Assembly: GCF_014168535.1 (NCBI RefSeq)
Contig: NZ_CP060007.1
Span: forward strand, 4,836,001 to 4,900,000
DNA: 64,000 bases
Reading direction: 5' to 3'
Source: Lacibacter sediminis
GTDB lineage: Bacteria; Bacteroidota; Bacteroidia; Chitinophagales; Chitinophagaceae
Of the stretch, positions 1 to 6,704 are shown piece after piece (position 1 is the stretch's first letter; each line of letters begins with the position of its first letter). The position numbers were made by a program, and so were the translations under genes. Under the pieces are notes generated by a model. It saw only the letters and a list, made by a program, of their open reading frames with translations, made no database searches and was not told where the DNA came from.

Positions 1-1
1 T

Positions 2-703
2 ACAAAACCATGGGGTAATAACTACAGCGCTGTTTATACAACCTATCCAAAATTCAGAGATCGTTCAGGTGGTATTGAAACAATTTATAAACGTGTGAAC
101 GATTGCATGGAACGAAGTTTAAATGGAACAGCACTTGATACGAATTCAAAAGAGATGCAGGCAATTTACGCTTACATCAAATGGCTGGGCGAAGATTTAA
201 AGAAAGGTGATAAACCAAAAGGTTCGGGCATTGTTGAACTGCCTTATCTCAACCGTGCTGCAGATCCGGGAAAAGGAAAAACAGTTTTTGTGCAGAAATG
301 CCAAACATGTCATGGCGCTAACGGAGAAGGACAACTGAACATGGATGGTATGACTTATACGTATCCACCATTGTGGGGTAAAAACAGTTACAATGTTGGC
401 GCAGGGTTATTTCGATTATCACGTTTCGCCGGTTATGTAAAAAACAATATGCCGCAGGGAACCGATTATCATGCCCCGCAATTGAGTGATGAAGAGGCTT
501 GGGATGTGGCAGCATTTGTTAACTCGCAACCACGACCATCAAAAGACCTGGGTAGTGATTGGCCGGATATTTCAAAGAAACCAATCGATCATCCGTTTGG
601 TCCTTATGCAGATACATTTACTGAACAACAACATAAGTATGGTCCATTCGCTCCAATTAAAGAGTACAGGGAGCAGCAAAAGAAATCCAGTACAAAAAAA
701 TAA
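2..703 (+). CDS. TsdA-like diheme c-type cytochrome (5' partial)
   Basis: The reading frame is open from the first bases, so the N-terminus and probably a first haem motif lie upstream; 233 residues are visible. The motif DCMERSLNG is followed by a CQTCH haem-binding site near residue 100, then PPLWG, NMPQG (a probable distal Met ligand) and DVAAF...SQPRP. This order matches thiosulfate dehydrogenase TsdA, a periplasmic diheme cytochrome that oxidises thiosulfate or tetrathionate. A monohaem SoxA-like electron carrier is the main alternative. The stop lies 15 bp before soxB, which suggests one operon. The CDS assignment is firm; the substrate is inferred from similarity and neighbours. Confidence 0.85.
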   Translation, partial: TKPWGNNYSAVYTTYPKFRDRSGGIETIYKRVNDCMERSLNGTALDTNSKEMQAIYAYIKWLGEDLKKGDKPKGSGIVELPYLNRAADPGKGKTVFVQKCQTCHGANGEGQLNMDGMTYTYPPLWGKNSYNVGAGLFRLSRFAGYVKNNMPQGTDYHAPQLSDEEAWDVAAFVNSQPRPSKDLGSDWPDISKKPIDHPFGPYADTFTEQQHKYGPFAPIKEYREQQKKSSTKK

Positions 704-718
704 TCGTTAACAACAAGC

Positions 719-2506
719 ATGCCTGAAAAAAATACTACACATCTCCACAACTGTTCATGCAATAGTTGTTCAGATGATCAACCGATCGCACCCATCTCTC
801 AAAACTCAAGAAGAGATTTTTTTAAATCTGCGTCTGCAATTGCAGCAGGTGCTGTGTTGCCTGCATCCATTGTGAATGCAGTAAGTGGCGACGAATATCA
901 TGCTAAAGAACTATTCGGAAATAAAGCGGTGAAAGATGGAAAAGCAAATGTGTTTACGCTTTTGCATACCTCCGATATTCATGCACAGCTTCACACCCAC
1001 GATGAATTCTTTTTTGAAAACGGGAACGCTGTTTACAAAAAACGTGGTGGCTTTGCGGTATTGAAAACAATGCTGCATACACTCAAAGCACAAAACCCAA
1101 CCAACACAATTATTATTGATGGCGGCGATTGTTTCCAGGGTGGTGGTGTAGCAGCGTTAACCGAGGGCAAAGGAATTGTACCCTTAATAAACAATATTGG
1201 TTACGATCTTATACTGCCGGGCAACTGGGAAGTAGTGTATGGGAAAGATGCTATGCTGAAAGATCTTGGTGGCTACAATAGTGCAAAGATCTGTGCCAAC
1301 ATGTTTCATGATAATGCTGATGAATATAAGAACGATCTTATTTTTCCTCCTTACTGGACAAAAATGTTAGGTGGCGTTAAAATTGGTTTCATTGGTTATA
1401 ACGATCCGCTTACACCCAAACGTCAATCGCCGGCATACAGTAAAGGCATTGTATTTACAAAACCGGAAACGAATGTGGCGAAGTATATCAAAATTCTCAA
1501 AGAGTATGAGATGTGCGCAATGGTATTCTTGGTAACACATATGGGTTTGGCGCAACAGGTTGATCTTGCCAATCAACCGGAATTACAGGGAGTTGATTAT
1601 ATACTTGGCGCCGATACACATGAACGTGTGCGTGTGCCAATACAAGGTAAATATGCAAAAGTTACAGAACCGGGTGCCTTCGGTTCGTTTGTTGCCAAAC
1701 TTGATATCGTAATTGAAAACGGACAGATAAAAGATGAGAATTATCAATTACTTGATGTAGATCCGGATAAATACAAACCCGATCCTGGAATGGAAAGGTT
1801 GGTGGAAGAAGTAAGTGCTCCGCATAAAAAAGAACTCAATAAAGTAATCGGCAAAACCAAAACAACATTGGTACGCTATTATGTAATTGAAAATCCAATG
1901 GACAACCTGATCACCGATGCATTGATGTGGAAATTTAAAGATGCAAACGTTGATGTGGTGGTGAGTAATGGTTTTCGTTTTTGTCCGCCACTGGTTGCCG
2001 ATGACAAAAAAGGTTATGCAGAGATCACCAATGATTTTTTATGGAGTATGCTGCCGGTTGAAAGCGATGTGAAAATGGGAGACGTTTCCGGCGCACAACT
2101 GCTTGATTGGATGGAAAAGGAATTGCACAATGTTTTTGCAAAAGATCCTGCCAAGCGTTTTGGTGGCTGGGTGGTTCGCTTTAAAGGAATGGAGGTGAAC
2201 TTTACGATGAACAATGATTTGGGCAAACGGGTAAACCGGATTACCATCAATGGCAAACCACTTGATAAAAAGAAACAATATACCATGCTCGCCTGCGAAC
2301 GTGATGGCGATCCTGATGACACGTTGTGCCGGTTAGAAAAAGTAAAGAACCCTCGCAAACCCGGCCATACGTTACATGGTATTATGCGTGAATATCTGGC
2401 TGCATACCCAATGGTAGAACCAAAAGTAGAAGGCCGTGCAACTGCAACCGATGCAGCACCAACTTTATTATCACAACTTGAAGGATATAATTATACATTT
2501 ATCTGA
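719..2506 (+). CDS. soxB: SoxB thiosulfohydrolase (Tat-exported metallophosphatase fold)
   Basis: 595 residues, close to the usual SoxB length. The N-terminus is Cys-rich (CSCNSC) and is followed by a Tat signal (SRRDFFK plus a hydrophobic stretch to about residue 54). Calcineurin-like metal motifs follow: TSDIHAQL, DGGDCFQGGG, the SoxB-type PGNWEVVYG, and THMGL. The 5'-nucleotidase-type C-terminal domain has SNGFRF. SoxB hydrolyses sulfate from the SoxYZ-bound sulfane in the periplasm. Near residue 297 the sequence is GADTHE where the family usually has a GHTHD-type motif, so one metal-ligand His may be an Asp here. No soxYZ is visible, but the operon continues upstream of the window. Confidence 0.93.
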   Translation: MPEKNTTHLHNCSCNSCSDDQPIAPISQNSRRDFFKSASAIAAGAVLPASIVNAVSGDEYHAKELFGNKAVKDGKANVFTLLHTSDIHAQLHTHDEFFFENGNAVYKKRGGFAVLKTMLHTLKAQNPTNTIIIDGGDCFQGGGVAALTEGKGIVPLINNIGYDLILPGNWEVVYGKDAMLKDLGGYNSAKICANMFHDNADEYKNDLIFPPYWTKMLGGVKIGFIGYNDPLTPKRQSPAYSKGIVFTKPETNVAKYIKILKEYEMCAMVFLVTHMGLAQQVDLANQPELQGVDYILGADTHERVRVPIQGKYAKVTEPGAFGSFVAKLDIVIENGQIKDENYQLLDVDPDKYKPDPGMERLVEEVSAPHKKELNKVIGKTKTTLVRYYVIENPMDNLITDALMWKFKDANVDVVVSNGFRFCPPLVADDKKGYAEITNDFLWSMLPVESDVKMGDVSGAQLLDWMEKELHNVFAKDPAKRFGGWVVRFKGMEVNFTMNNDLGKRVNRITINGKPLDKKKQYTMLACERDGDPDDTLCRLEKVKNPRKPGHTLHGIMREYLAAYPMVEPKVEGRATATDAAPTLLSQLEGYNYTFI

Positions 2507-2519
2507 TAAAACAACTCAT

Positions 2520-2927
2520 ATGCAAGGATTAAAATTCTTACTCGTATCAGCACTGGTTATCAGTTCATCTTTTCTAAAGGCACAATCAAAAATTGTTTGG
2601 GATATGCCGTCCGGCGATACCACACAGCAACGTGTTTTGTTTAGACAGGTAAATAACGTTCTGGCTGCCGCTCCGGACACAAAAATTGAAATCGTATTTC
2701 ATGGTAATTCTGTGTATGGTTTGCTGAAGGATACAGGCTATTTTAAAGAACAGATCATTGCTCTCCATAAAAGAGGTGTGGTGATGGCTGTTTGTAACAA
2801 TGCTTTAAAAATGAGAAATATAAATACAAACAGAGTGATTCCTGAAGCTGTGATTGTACCCGTAGCAATTCTTGAACTGGTAAAAAAACAGGAAGAAGGC
2901 TCGAGTTATATTAAAGCCGCCAATTGA
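2520..2927 (+). CDS. Secreted DsrE-family protein
   Basis: 135 residues. I chose the ATG at 2520, 13 bp after the soxB stop, because it begins a clean signal peptide (MQGLKFLLVSALVISSSFLKAQ). The mature part has the DsrE/DsrF fold pattern with EIVFHGNSVYGLL and a single conserved Cys in VVMAVCNNALK. DsrE-family proteins carry persulfides in sulfur relay; this one is predicted to act in the periplasm beside SoxB and the cytochrome. The exact partner is unknown. It is co-oriented with soxB and the MFS gene and is probably co-transcribed with them. Confidence 0.85.
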   Translation: MQGLKFLLVSALVISSSFLKAQSKIVWDMPSGDTTQQRVLFRQVNNVLAAAPDTKIEIVFHGNSVYGLLKDTGYFKEQIIALHKRGVVMAVCNNALKMRNINTNRVIPEAVIVPVAILELVKKQEEGSSYIKAAN

Positions 2928-2949
2928 TCTGCATGAAATGAGAATATGA

Positions 2950-4194
2950 ATGATGAAACAAGGCTTACACGAAAACAGAAATCAATTTATCCTGCTGGTG
3001 CTTGTAAACGCATTTGTTGGAGCAATGGTTGGTTTGGAAAGAACGGTAATGCCCGATTATGCAGCAGCTCGTTTTCAAATGGATTCAACGGTTGCATTGG
3101 TTTCATTTATTGCAGCATTCGGCACAACGAAAGCGATCTTTAATTTACTTACGGGTTACCTGCATCAGCATTATAACCGAAAACAGATCTTATTACTGGG
3201 TTGGATTGCAGCCATACCTGTTCCCTTTCTGTTACTCTATGCGCAAGATTGGTGGATGGTGATTGTTGCCAATATTTTCCTGGGTATTAATCAAGGGCTG
3301 GCATGGTCATCAACTGTTGTGATGAAAGTTGACTTGGTAGGATCGAAGAACCGTGGACTGGCAATGGGCATTAATGAATTTGCCGGCTATGTAGCTGTGG
3401 GGTTAGCCGGGTATCTTGCAACAAGTCTTGCACATACATACGGTGCAGGATTTTATCCGTTTGTACCGGGAATCTTTTTTGTGGTGATTGGTTTTTTATT
3501 ATCGTGGTTACTGGTAAAAGATACCACTGCATTTGTAACACATGAACAGCAAGCAACTGAACAACGAACATTCAAATCACTTTGGAAAGAAGTAAGTTTC
3601 CGTCATTTCAATATGGGTAGTGTAAACATCAATGGATTTATTAATAACCTGAATGATGGTGTGTTGTGGGGTCTGTTACCTATCTGGTTATTATCAAATG
3701 GATACAGCATTTTAGAAACCGGAAGTATTGCTGCCATTTATCCTGCAGTATGGGGTATCAGCCAATTATTTGCAGGAAAATCAGGCGATCATTTTTGTAA
3801 AAAACAACTGCTTACCGTTGGCATGTTGTTGCAGGCAGCAGGTATTATTCTTCTTGTGATCGGCACTGCAAAAGTTTTTGTGATTACAGCCATGGTGCTG
3901 ATGGGCTTGGGAACAGGTTTGGTTTATCCAAACTTTCTCACTGTTATTGCAGAAAATCTTTCACCTGCTCAGCGTTCAAAAGGATTAAGCATTTTCCGGT
4001 TCTGGAGAGATCTTGGTTATGTTGCAGGCGCATTAGGTGCAGGATTAATTGCAGAACTTTTCAGTATACCCGTTGCATTTACAGTTGTTGCAGCTCTTAC
4101 AGCAGCAGCCGGCATTATGGCCAATATACGCATGTGTTGCACCTTTAAATTATTATGGCGCAGCCATACCTGCACAGAAGCTGCTGCATATTGA
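2950..4194 (+). CDS. MFS transporter in the sulfur gene cluster
   Basis: 414 residues with about 12 hydrophobic segments, so an inner-membrane major facilitator. It starts with ATGATG 22 bp after the DsrE gene; the second ATG is equally possible. Recognisable pieces are VGLERTVMPDYA in TM1, GINQGLAWSSTVVMK and GLGTGLVYPNFLTVIAE. Related MFS proteins are found beside sulfur and heavy-metal genes, but nothing in the sequence fixes the substrate; export or import of a sulfur oxyanion is only an inference from position. The last 20 residues are Cys-rich and polar and look unlike a typical tail, but I see no clear frameshift. It converges on the DsrE-like gene with a 33 bp gap and no obvious terminator. 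Confidence 0.85.
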   Translation: MMKQGLHENRNQFILLVLVNAFVGAMVGLERTVMPDYAAARFQMDSTVALVSFIAAFGTTKAIFNLLTGYLHQHYNRKQILLLGWIAAIPVPFLLLYAQDWWMVIVANIFLGINQGLAWSSTVVMKVDLVGSKNRGLAMGINEFAGYVAVGLAGYLATSLAHTYGAGFYPFVPGIFFVVIGFLLSWLLVKDTTAFVTHEQQATEQRTFKSLWKEVSFRHFNMGSVNINGFINNLNDGVLWGLLPIWLLSNGYSILETGSIAAIYPAVWGISQLFAGKSGDHFCKKQLLTVGMLLQAAGIILLVIGTAKVFVITAMVLMGLGTGLVYPNFLTVIAENLSPAQRSKGLSIFRFWRDLGYVAGALGAGLIAELFSIPVAFTVVAALTAAAGIMANIRMCCTFKLLWRSHTCTEAAAY

Positions 4195-4227
4195 GCTATC
4201 TTTCCTATACAAAACAAATATTACCCG

Positions 4228-4710
4228 TCATATAAACAACATGTGAACACCTTCACCTTCGCTTCGTTTATAAAAATCACCCACAGTAATAATATCATCA
4301 ACACCTTCGTACAAATCTTCTTCTTTGTAATGGAACATATCAAACGCAAGTTTGCAGGCCCACATTTTTACACCGGATGCATATAAAATATCCAGGAACT
4401 CAGGGATCTCAGGCATATCTACTTTTTCCATTTCTTTTTTCATCATAGTTGTTGCCAAGGCTTCCATACCAGGCAGTCCACCAATCATTGTGGGTATATG
4501 CATAGCAGGATTACCTACGGTAGCAACATGCAGACTGTCCAGTTTCTTTTTATTGATTGCTTCCAATCCAAAAAAAGTAAAAAATATCTCTGATTCAATT
4601 CCCTCCATACGTGCTCCGTTAGCTAGCACAAAAGCAGCATATACATTTTCCAATGATGCTTTTGATAAGATGATCATCATCTTTTTTATTTTTCCATTAT
4701 TCTCGCTCAT
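4228..4710 (-). CDS. DsrE/DsrF/DrsH-like cytoplasmic sulfur relay protein
   Basis: 160 residues without a signal peptide. It has the DsrE2-like pattern: MMIILSKASLENVYAAFVLANGA, a FFTFFGLEAI motif, and a single Cys in MWACKLAFDMF that corresponds to the conserved sulfur-carrying Cys of this family. It is the last gene of a three-gene leftward unit, 21 bp after the TusE/DsrC-like gene, which is itself 25 bp after the flavoprotein. Its likely role is to accept or donate a persulfide in the cytoplasm. The family call is firm; the substrate is inferred. Confidence 0.87.
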   Translation of the reverse strand: MSENNGKIKKMMIILSKASLENVYAAFVLANGARMEGIESEIFFTFFGLEAINKKKLDSLHVATVGNPAMHIPTMIGGLPGMEALATTMMKKEMEKVDMPEIPEFLDILYASGVKMWACKLAFDMFHYKEEDLYEGVDDIITVGDFYKRSEGEGVHMLFI

Positions 4711-4731
4711 GACTATTCATTTTTAAGTTTG

Positions 4732-5040
4732 TTAAATACAACTGGCGGGTTTGGGTATGCCGGCAATTTTGGTTGAAGTTTTCAACGGTGCGTTTGGAAA
4801 TAAAGAATAGAATTCTTTTATATCCACCACACCACTTTTTCCAACACGCCTGATGCTGAGGGCAACCTGGTTCTGCTGTTCTTTTTGCAGATACTTCAGT
4901 ACTTCCCAATGGCGGGGTGTAAGATCAATGTTGGCTTCAGTTGCCAATTCTTTTCCAACATTCTCATCCCATTGACTGAAATCTGTTAAATAACCTTCTT
5001 CGTTTACGGCAATTGTTTTGCCGGCGATTGTCTTTTCCAT
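4732..5040 (-). CDS. TusE/DsrC-family sulfur relay protein with a single C-terminal Cys
   Basis: 102 residues, the usual size. The family helix-turn-helix core is present (DLTPRHWEVLKYLQ) and the C-terminal arm ends GIPKPASCI, keeping the penultimate Cys (CysA). The position 11 residues earlier, where true DsrC has CysB, is Thr (STKIAG). With one active Cys it should behave like TusE, a persulfide carrier, not like DsrC, which forms a trisulfide with DsrAB. No dsrAB is visible. It is sandwiched between the SQR-like flavoprotein and a DsrE-family gene, which suggests sulfur transfer among the three. Confidence 0.92.
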   Translation of the reverse strand: MEKTIAGKTIAVNEEGYLTDFSQWDENVGKELATEANIDLTPRHWEVLKYLQKEQQNQVALSIRRVGKSGVVDIKEFYSLFPNAPLKTSTKIAGIPKPASCI

Positions 5041-5065
5041 AACATGTATTTAATAAGTGAATGAT

Positions 5066-6301
5066 TTAGTTATAATGTTTTCCGCTTTCGCTCATGGTTG
5101 CTGATACAAACGGAATATGTGTTCCTTTCAATAATACATTCCAATAGATCCAGCGAAAGGCGAGTTTACCCATATGGTTCATGCGGCTTTCTTTCAATAA
5201 ACGCAACGGACCGATTCCTGCAAAAGGAAAGCTTCCTTCAACAGGTTCATGTGTATAGTTAAAATCGATGAGCAAGGCTTTACCGCCACCTGTTTCAATA
5301 AAACAATTGGCATGTCCATCAAATTCTTCTTTCAATGGTTCACCTTTTACATAACGGAGAATATTTTCGGTAAGAATTTCCGCTTCAAAGTGGGCAACAG
5401 ATCCCGCCTTTGATGCAGGGATATTGCTTGCATCGCCCAATACAAAAATATTCGCATAGTCTTTCGATTGCAAGGTTGCTTTATTGGTAGGCACATAATT
5501 CAAATCATCGCCCATACCCGAACGCTCCATTAATGCATCGCCTTTGTTTGTGGGAACAGTTACCAAAATATCAAATGGAATTTCCTTGCCGCCGTAATCA
5601 ACAATGGTTTTCTTTTCATTGTCTACCTGCTCAATGGCAAAATCACTTTCAATGTTGATTCCTTTTTCGTGCAGCAAATGCTCCAGTGCTTCTGTTGCTT
5701 TTGGTTTTGTAAATGCACCGCTTAATGGAGTTACATACGTAATCTCCACTTTGTCACGCATATGCTTGTGTTTAAAGAATGAATCTGCCAGGAAAGCAAA
5801 TTCCAATGGTGCTACCGGGCATTTGATCGGCATTTCCGTAATATGTACAACCAATTTACCTCCTTTCCAATCTCTCAATTTATTACGTAATGCCAATGCT
5901 CCTTCAAATGTGTAGAAATCAAAAACAGATTTCTGCCATTCTTCGCCACCCATGCCTTCTGTTTCTTCGGGTGCAATTTTTGCGCCTGTAGCAACTATCA
6001 GAACATCGTATTTTAATTCAGTACTGTCTTTCAGTTGAATTTTATTTTCAGTTGGAACAATGCGTTCAATTTTACGCTTCAGCAGTGTTACATCTTTTGG
6101 AATAAACTCTTCAATTGTTTTTATAATATCATCCGGTGTATAAAGATCAAAGGGGAGAAAAAGATAACCGGGCTGATAGTGGTGCTCTTCACGTTCATCA
6201 ACTATAGTTATTTGCCAATCGGGTTGTTTTAATTCATGATGCAGATGATTTGCCATCATCGTTCCCGCAGTACCTGCACCGAGTATAACAAGATTTTTCA
6301 T
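5066..6301 (-). CDS. Sulfide:quinone oxidoreductase-like FAD protein
   Basis: 411 residues. The ATG at 6301 is preferred over an upstream in-frame ATG at 6355 because the FAD-binding motif (LVILGAGTAGTMMANHL) then starts at residue 4. Other features are VATGAKI, Cys in IKCPVAPLEF near residue 160, Cys in HANCFIETGGGKALL near residue 333, and an amphipathic C-terminus. Two Cys at these places match the sulfide-processing pair of SQR; a third Cys seen in some SQRs is absent. SQR oxidises sulfide at the membrane face and reduces quinone. It heads the leftward operon with the TusE/DsrC-like and DsrE-like genes. Flavocytochrome c sulfide dehydrogenase is the main alternative. Confidence 0.88.
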   Translation of the reverse strand: MKNLVILGAGTAGTMMANHLHHELKQPDWQITIVDEREEHHYQPGYLFLPFDLYTPDDIIKTIEEFIPKDVTLLKRKIERIVPTENKIQLKDSTELKYDVLIVATGAKIAPEETEGMGGEEWQKSVFDFYTFEGALALRNKLRDWKGGKLVVHITEMPIKCPVAPLEFAFLADSFFKHKHMRDKVEITYVTPLSGAFTKPKATEALEHLLHEKGINIESDFAIEQVDNEKKTIVDYGGKEIPFDILVTVPTNKGDALMERSGMGDDLNYVPTNKATLQSKDYANIFVLGDASNIPASKAGSVAHFEAEILTENILRYVKGEPLKEEFDGHANCFIETGGGKALLIDFNYTHEPVEGSFPFAGIGPLRLLKESRMNHMGKLAFRWIYWNVLLKGTHIPFVSATMSESGKHYN

Positions 6302-6320
6302 GTGTTCATTTTTATTGTTT

Positions 6321-6414
6321 TTTAGCCACATAGTATAAACAATAAAAATTATCATCGACTTTGTATATCCCGATAGCTATCGGAATAGCTTGATAATTTT
6401 TATGTTTATTTCAT
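6321..6414 (-). repeat. Inverted-repeat intergenic element, copy A
   Basis: Two arms, 6335-6354 and 6391-6409, are reverse complements except for one extra base, and they flank a 14-bp perfect palindrome (CCGATAGCTATCGG, 6370-6383). The outer part starts TTTAGCCACATAGTATA and ends with TTATTTCAT. A homologous element lies at 49944-50022 with the same outer sequences and the shared TAGCTTG before the right arm. Both copies sit directly upstream of a leftward gene. It could be a regulatory stem or a small palindromic mobile element. Confidence 0.75.
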
Positions 6415-6424
6415 TTGCTGATTG

Positions 6425-6454
6425 TTTTACTGTTTGATTTATGACACAGTAAAA
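6425..6454. repeat. Perfect 8-bp inverted repeat in the divergent control region
   Basis: TTTTACTG (6425-6432) and CAGTAAAA (6447-6454) are separated by 14 bases. It lies between the SQR-like operon and the CoA-disulfide reductase gene and is a candidate operator. No regulator is encoded nearby in the window. Confidence 0.45.
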
Positions 6455-6550
6455 GTCGATCAGCAACACGTATTGTTTAATGACCACTATGCGTTTGCAA
6501 AATGATCCTTGTCAAGAAAAAATGCAAACTCGTTTATATACTTACTGTTG

Positions 6551-6566
6551 TGTGATTTTTGTCACA
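6551..6566. promoter_or_regulatory. Crp/Fnr-type palindrome TGTGA-N6-TCACA
   Basis: TGTGATTTTTGTCACA is an exact match to the classical Crp half-sites with a 6-base spacer. It lies 250 bp upstream of the SQR-like start and 138 bp upstream of the CoA-disulfide reductase start, so it could serve either direction. The identification is by motif only. Confidence 0.6.
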
Positions 6567-6640
6567 ACAAAAATTGCTGAAACCCTTGTGCTGTGTAACT
6601 TTTAGCACATAACAATCCCCTTTCCAATAACAGGCTTTTA

Positions 6641-6656
6641 TATGATTAAAATCACA
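6641..6656 (+). promoter_or_regulatory. Second Crp/Fnr-type site (TATGA-N6-TCACA)
   Basis: TATGATTAAAATCACA differs from the ideal palindrome in one base. Its centre (6648.5) lies about 40 bp upstream of the start of transcription predicted from the -7 box at 6678-6685. That is the class II activator position used by Crp/Fnr proteins. Confidence 0.6.
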
Positions 6657-6677
6657 AGTTGCACTTACTGCGTACTC

Positions 6678-6685
6678 TACTTTTG
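6678..6685 (+). promoter_or_regulatory. -7 promoter element of the CoA-disulfide reductase/rhodanese gene
   Basis: TACTTTTG fits the Bacteroidota TAnnTTTG consensus and ends 19 bp before the ATG at 6705. I see no convincing -33 TTTG, which fits a promoter that needs the activator site at 6641-6656. Confidence 0.6.
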
Positions 6686-6704
6686 AGTCATTAAAAATGT
6701 AATA

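Noticed and set aside
4110..4194. Possible frameshift near the end of the sulfur-island MFS gene
   Set aside because: The C-terminal residues look atypical, but the other frames do not give a better MFS ending, so there is no positive evidence of a frameshift.
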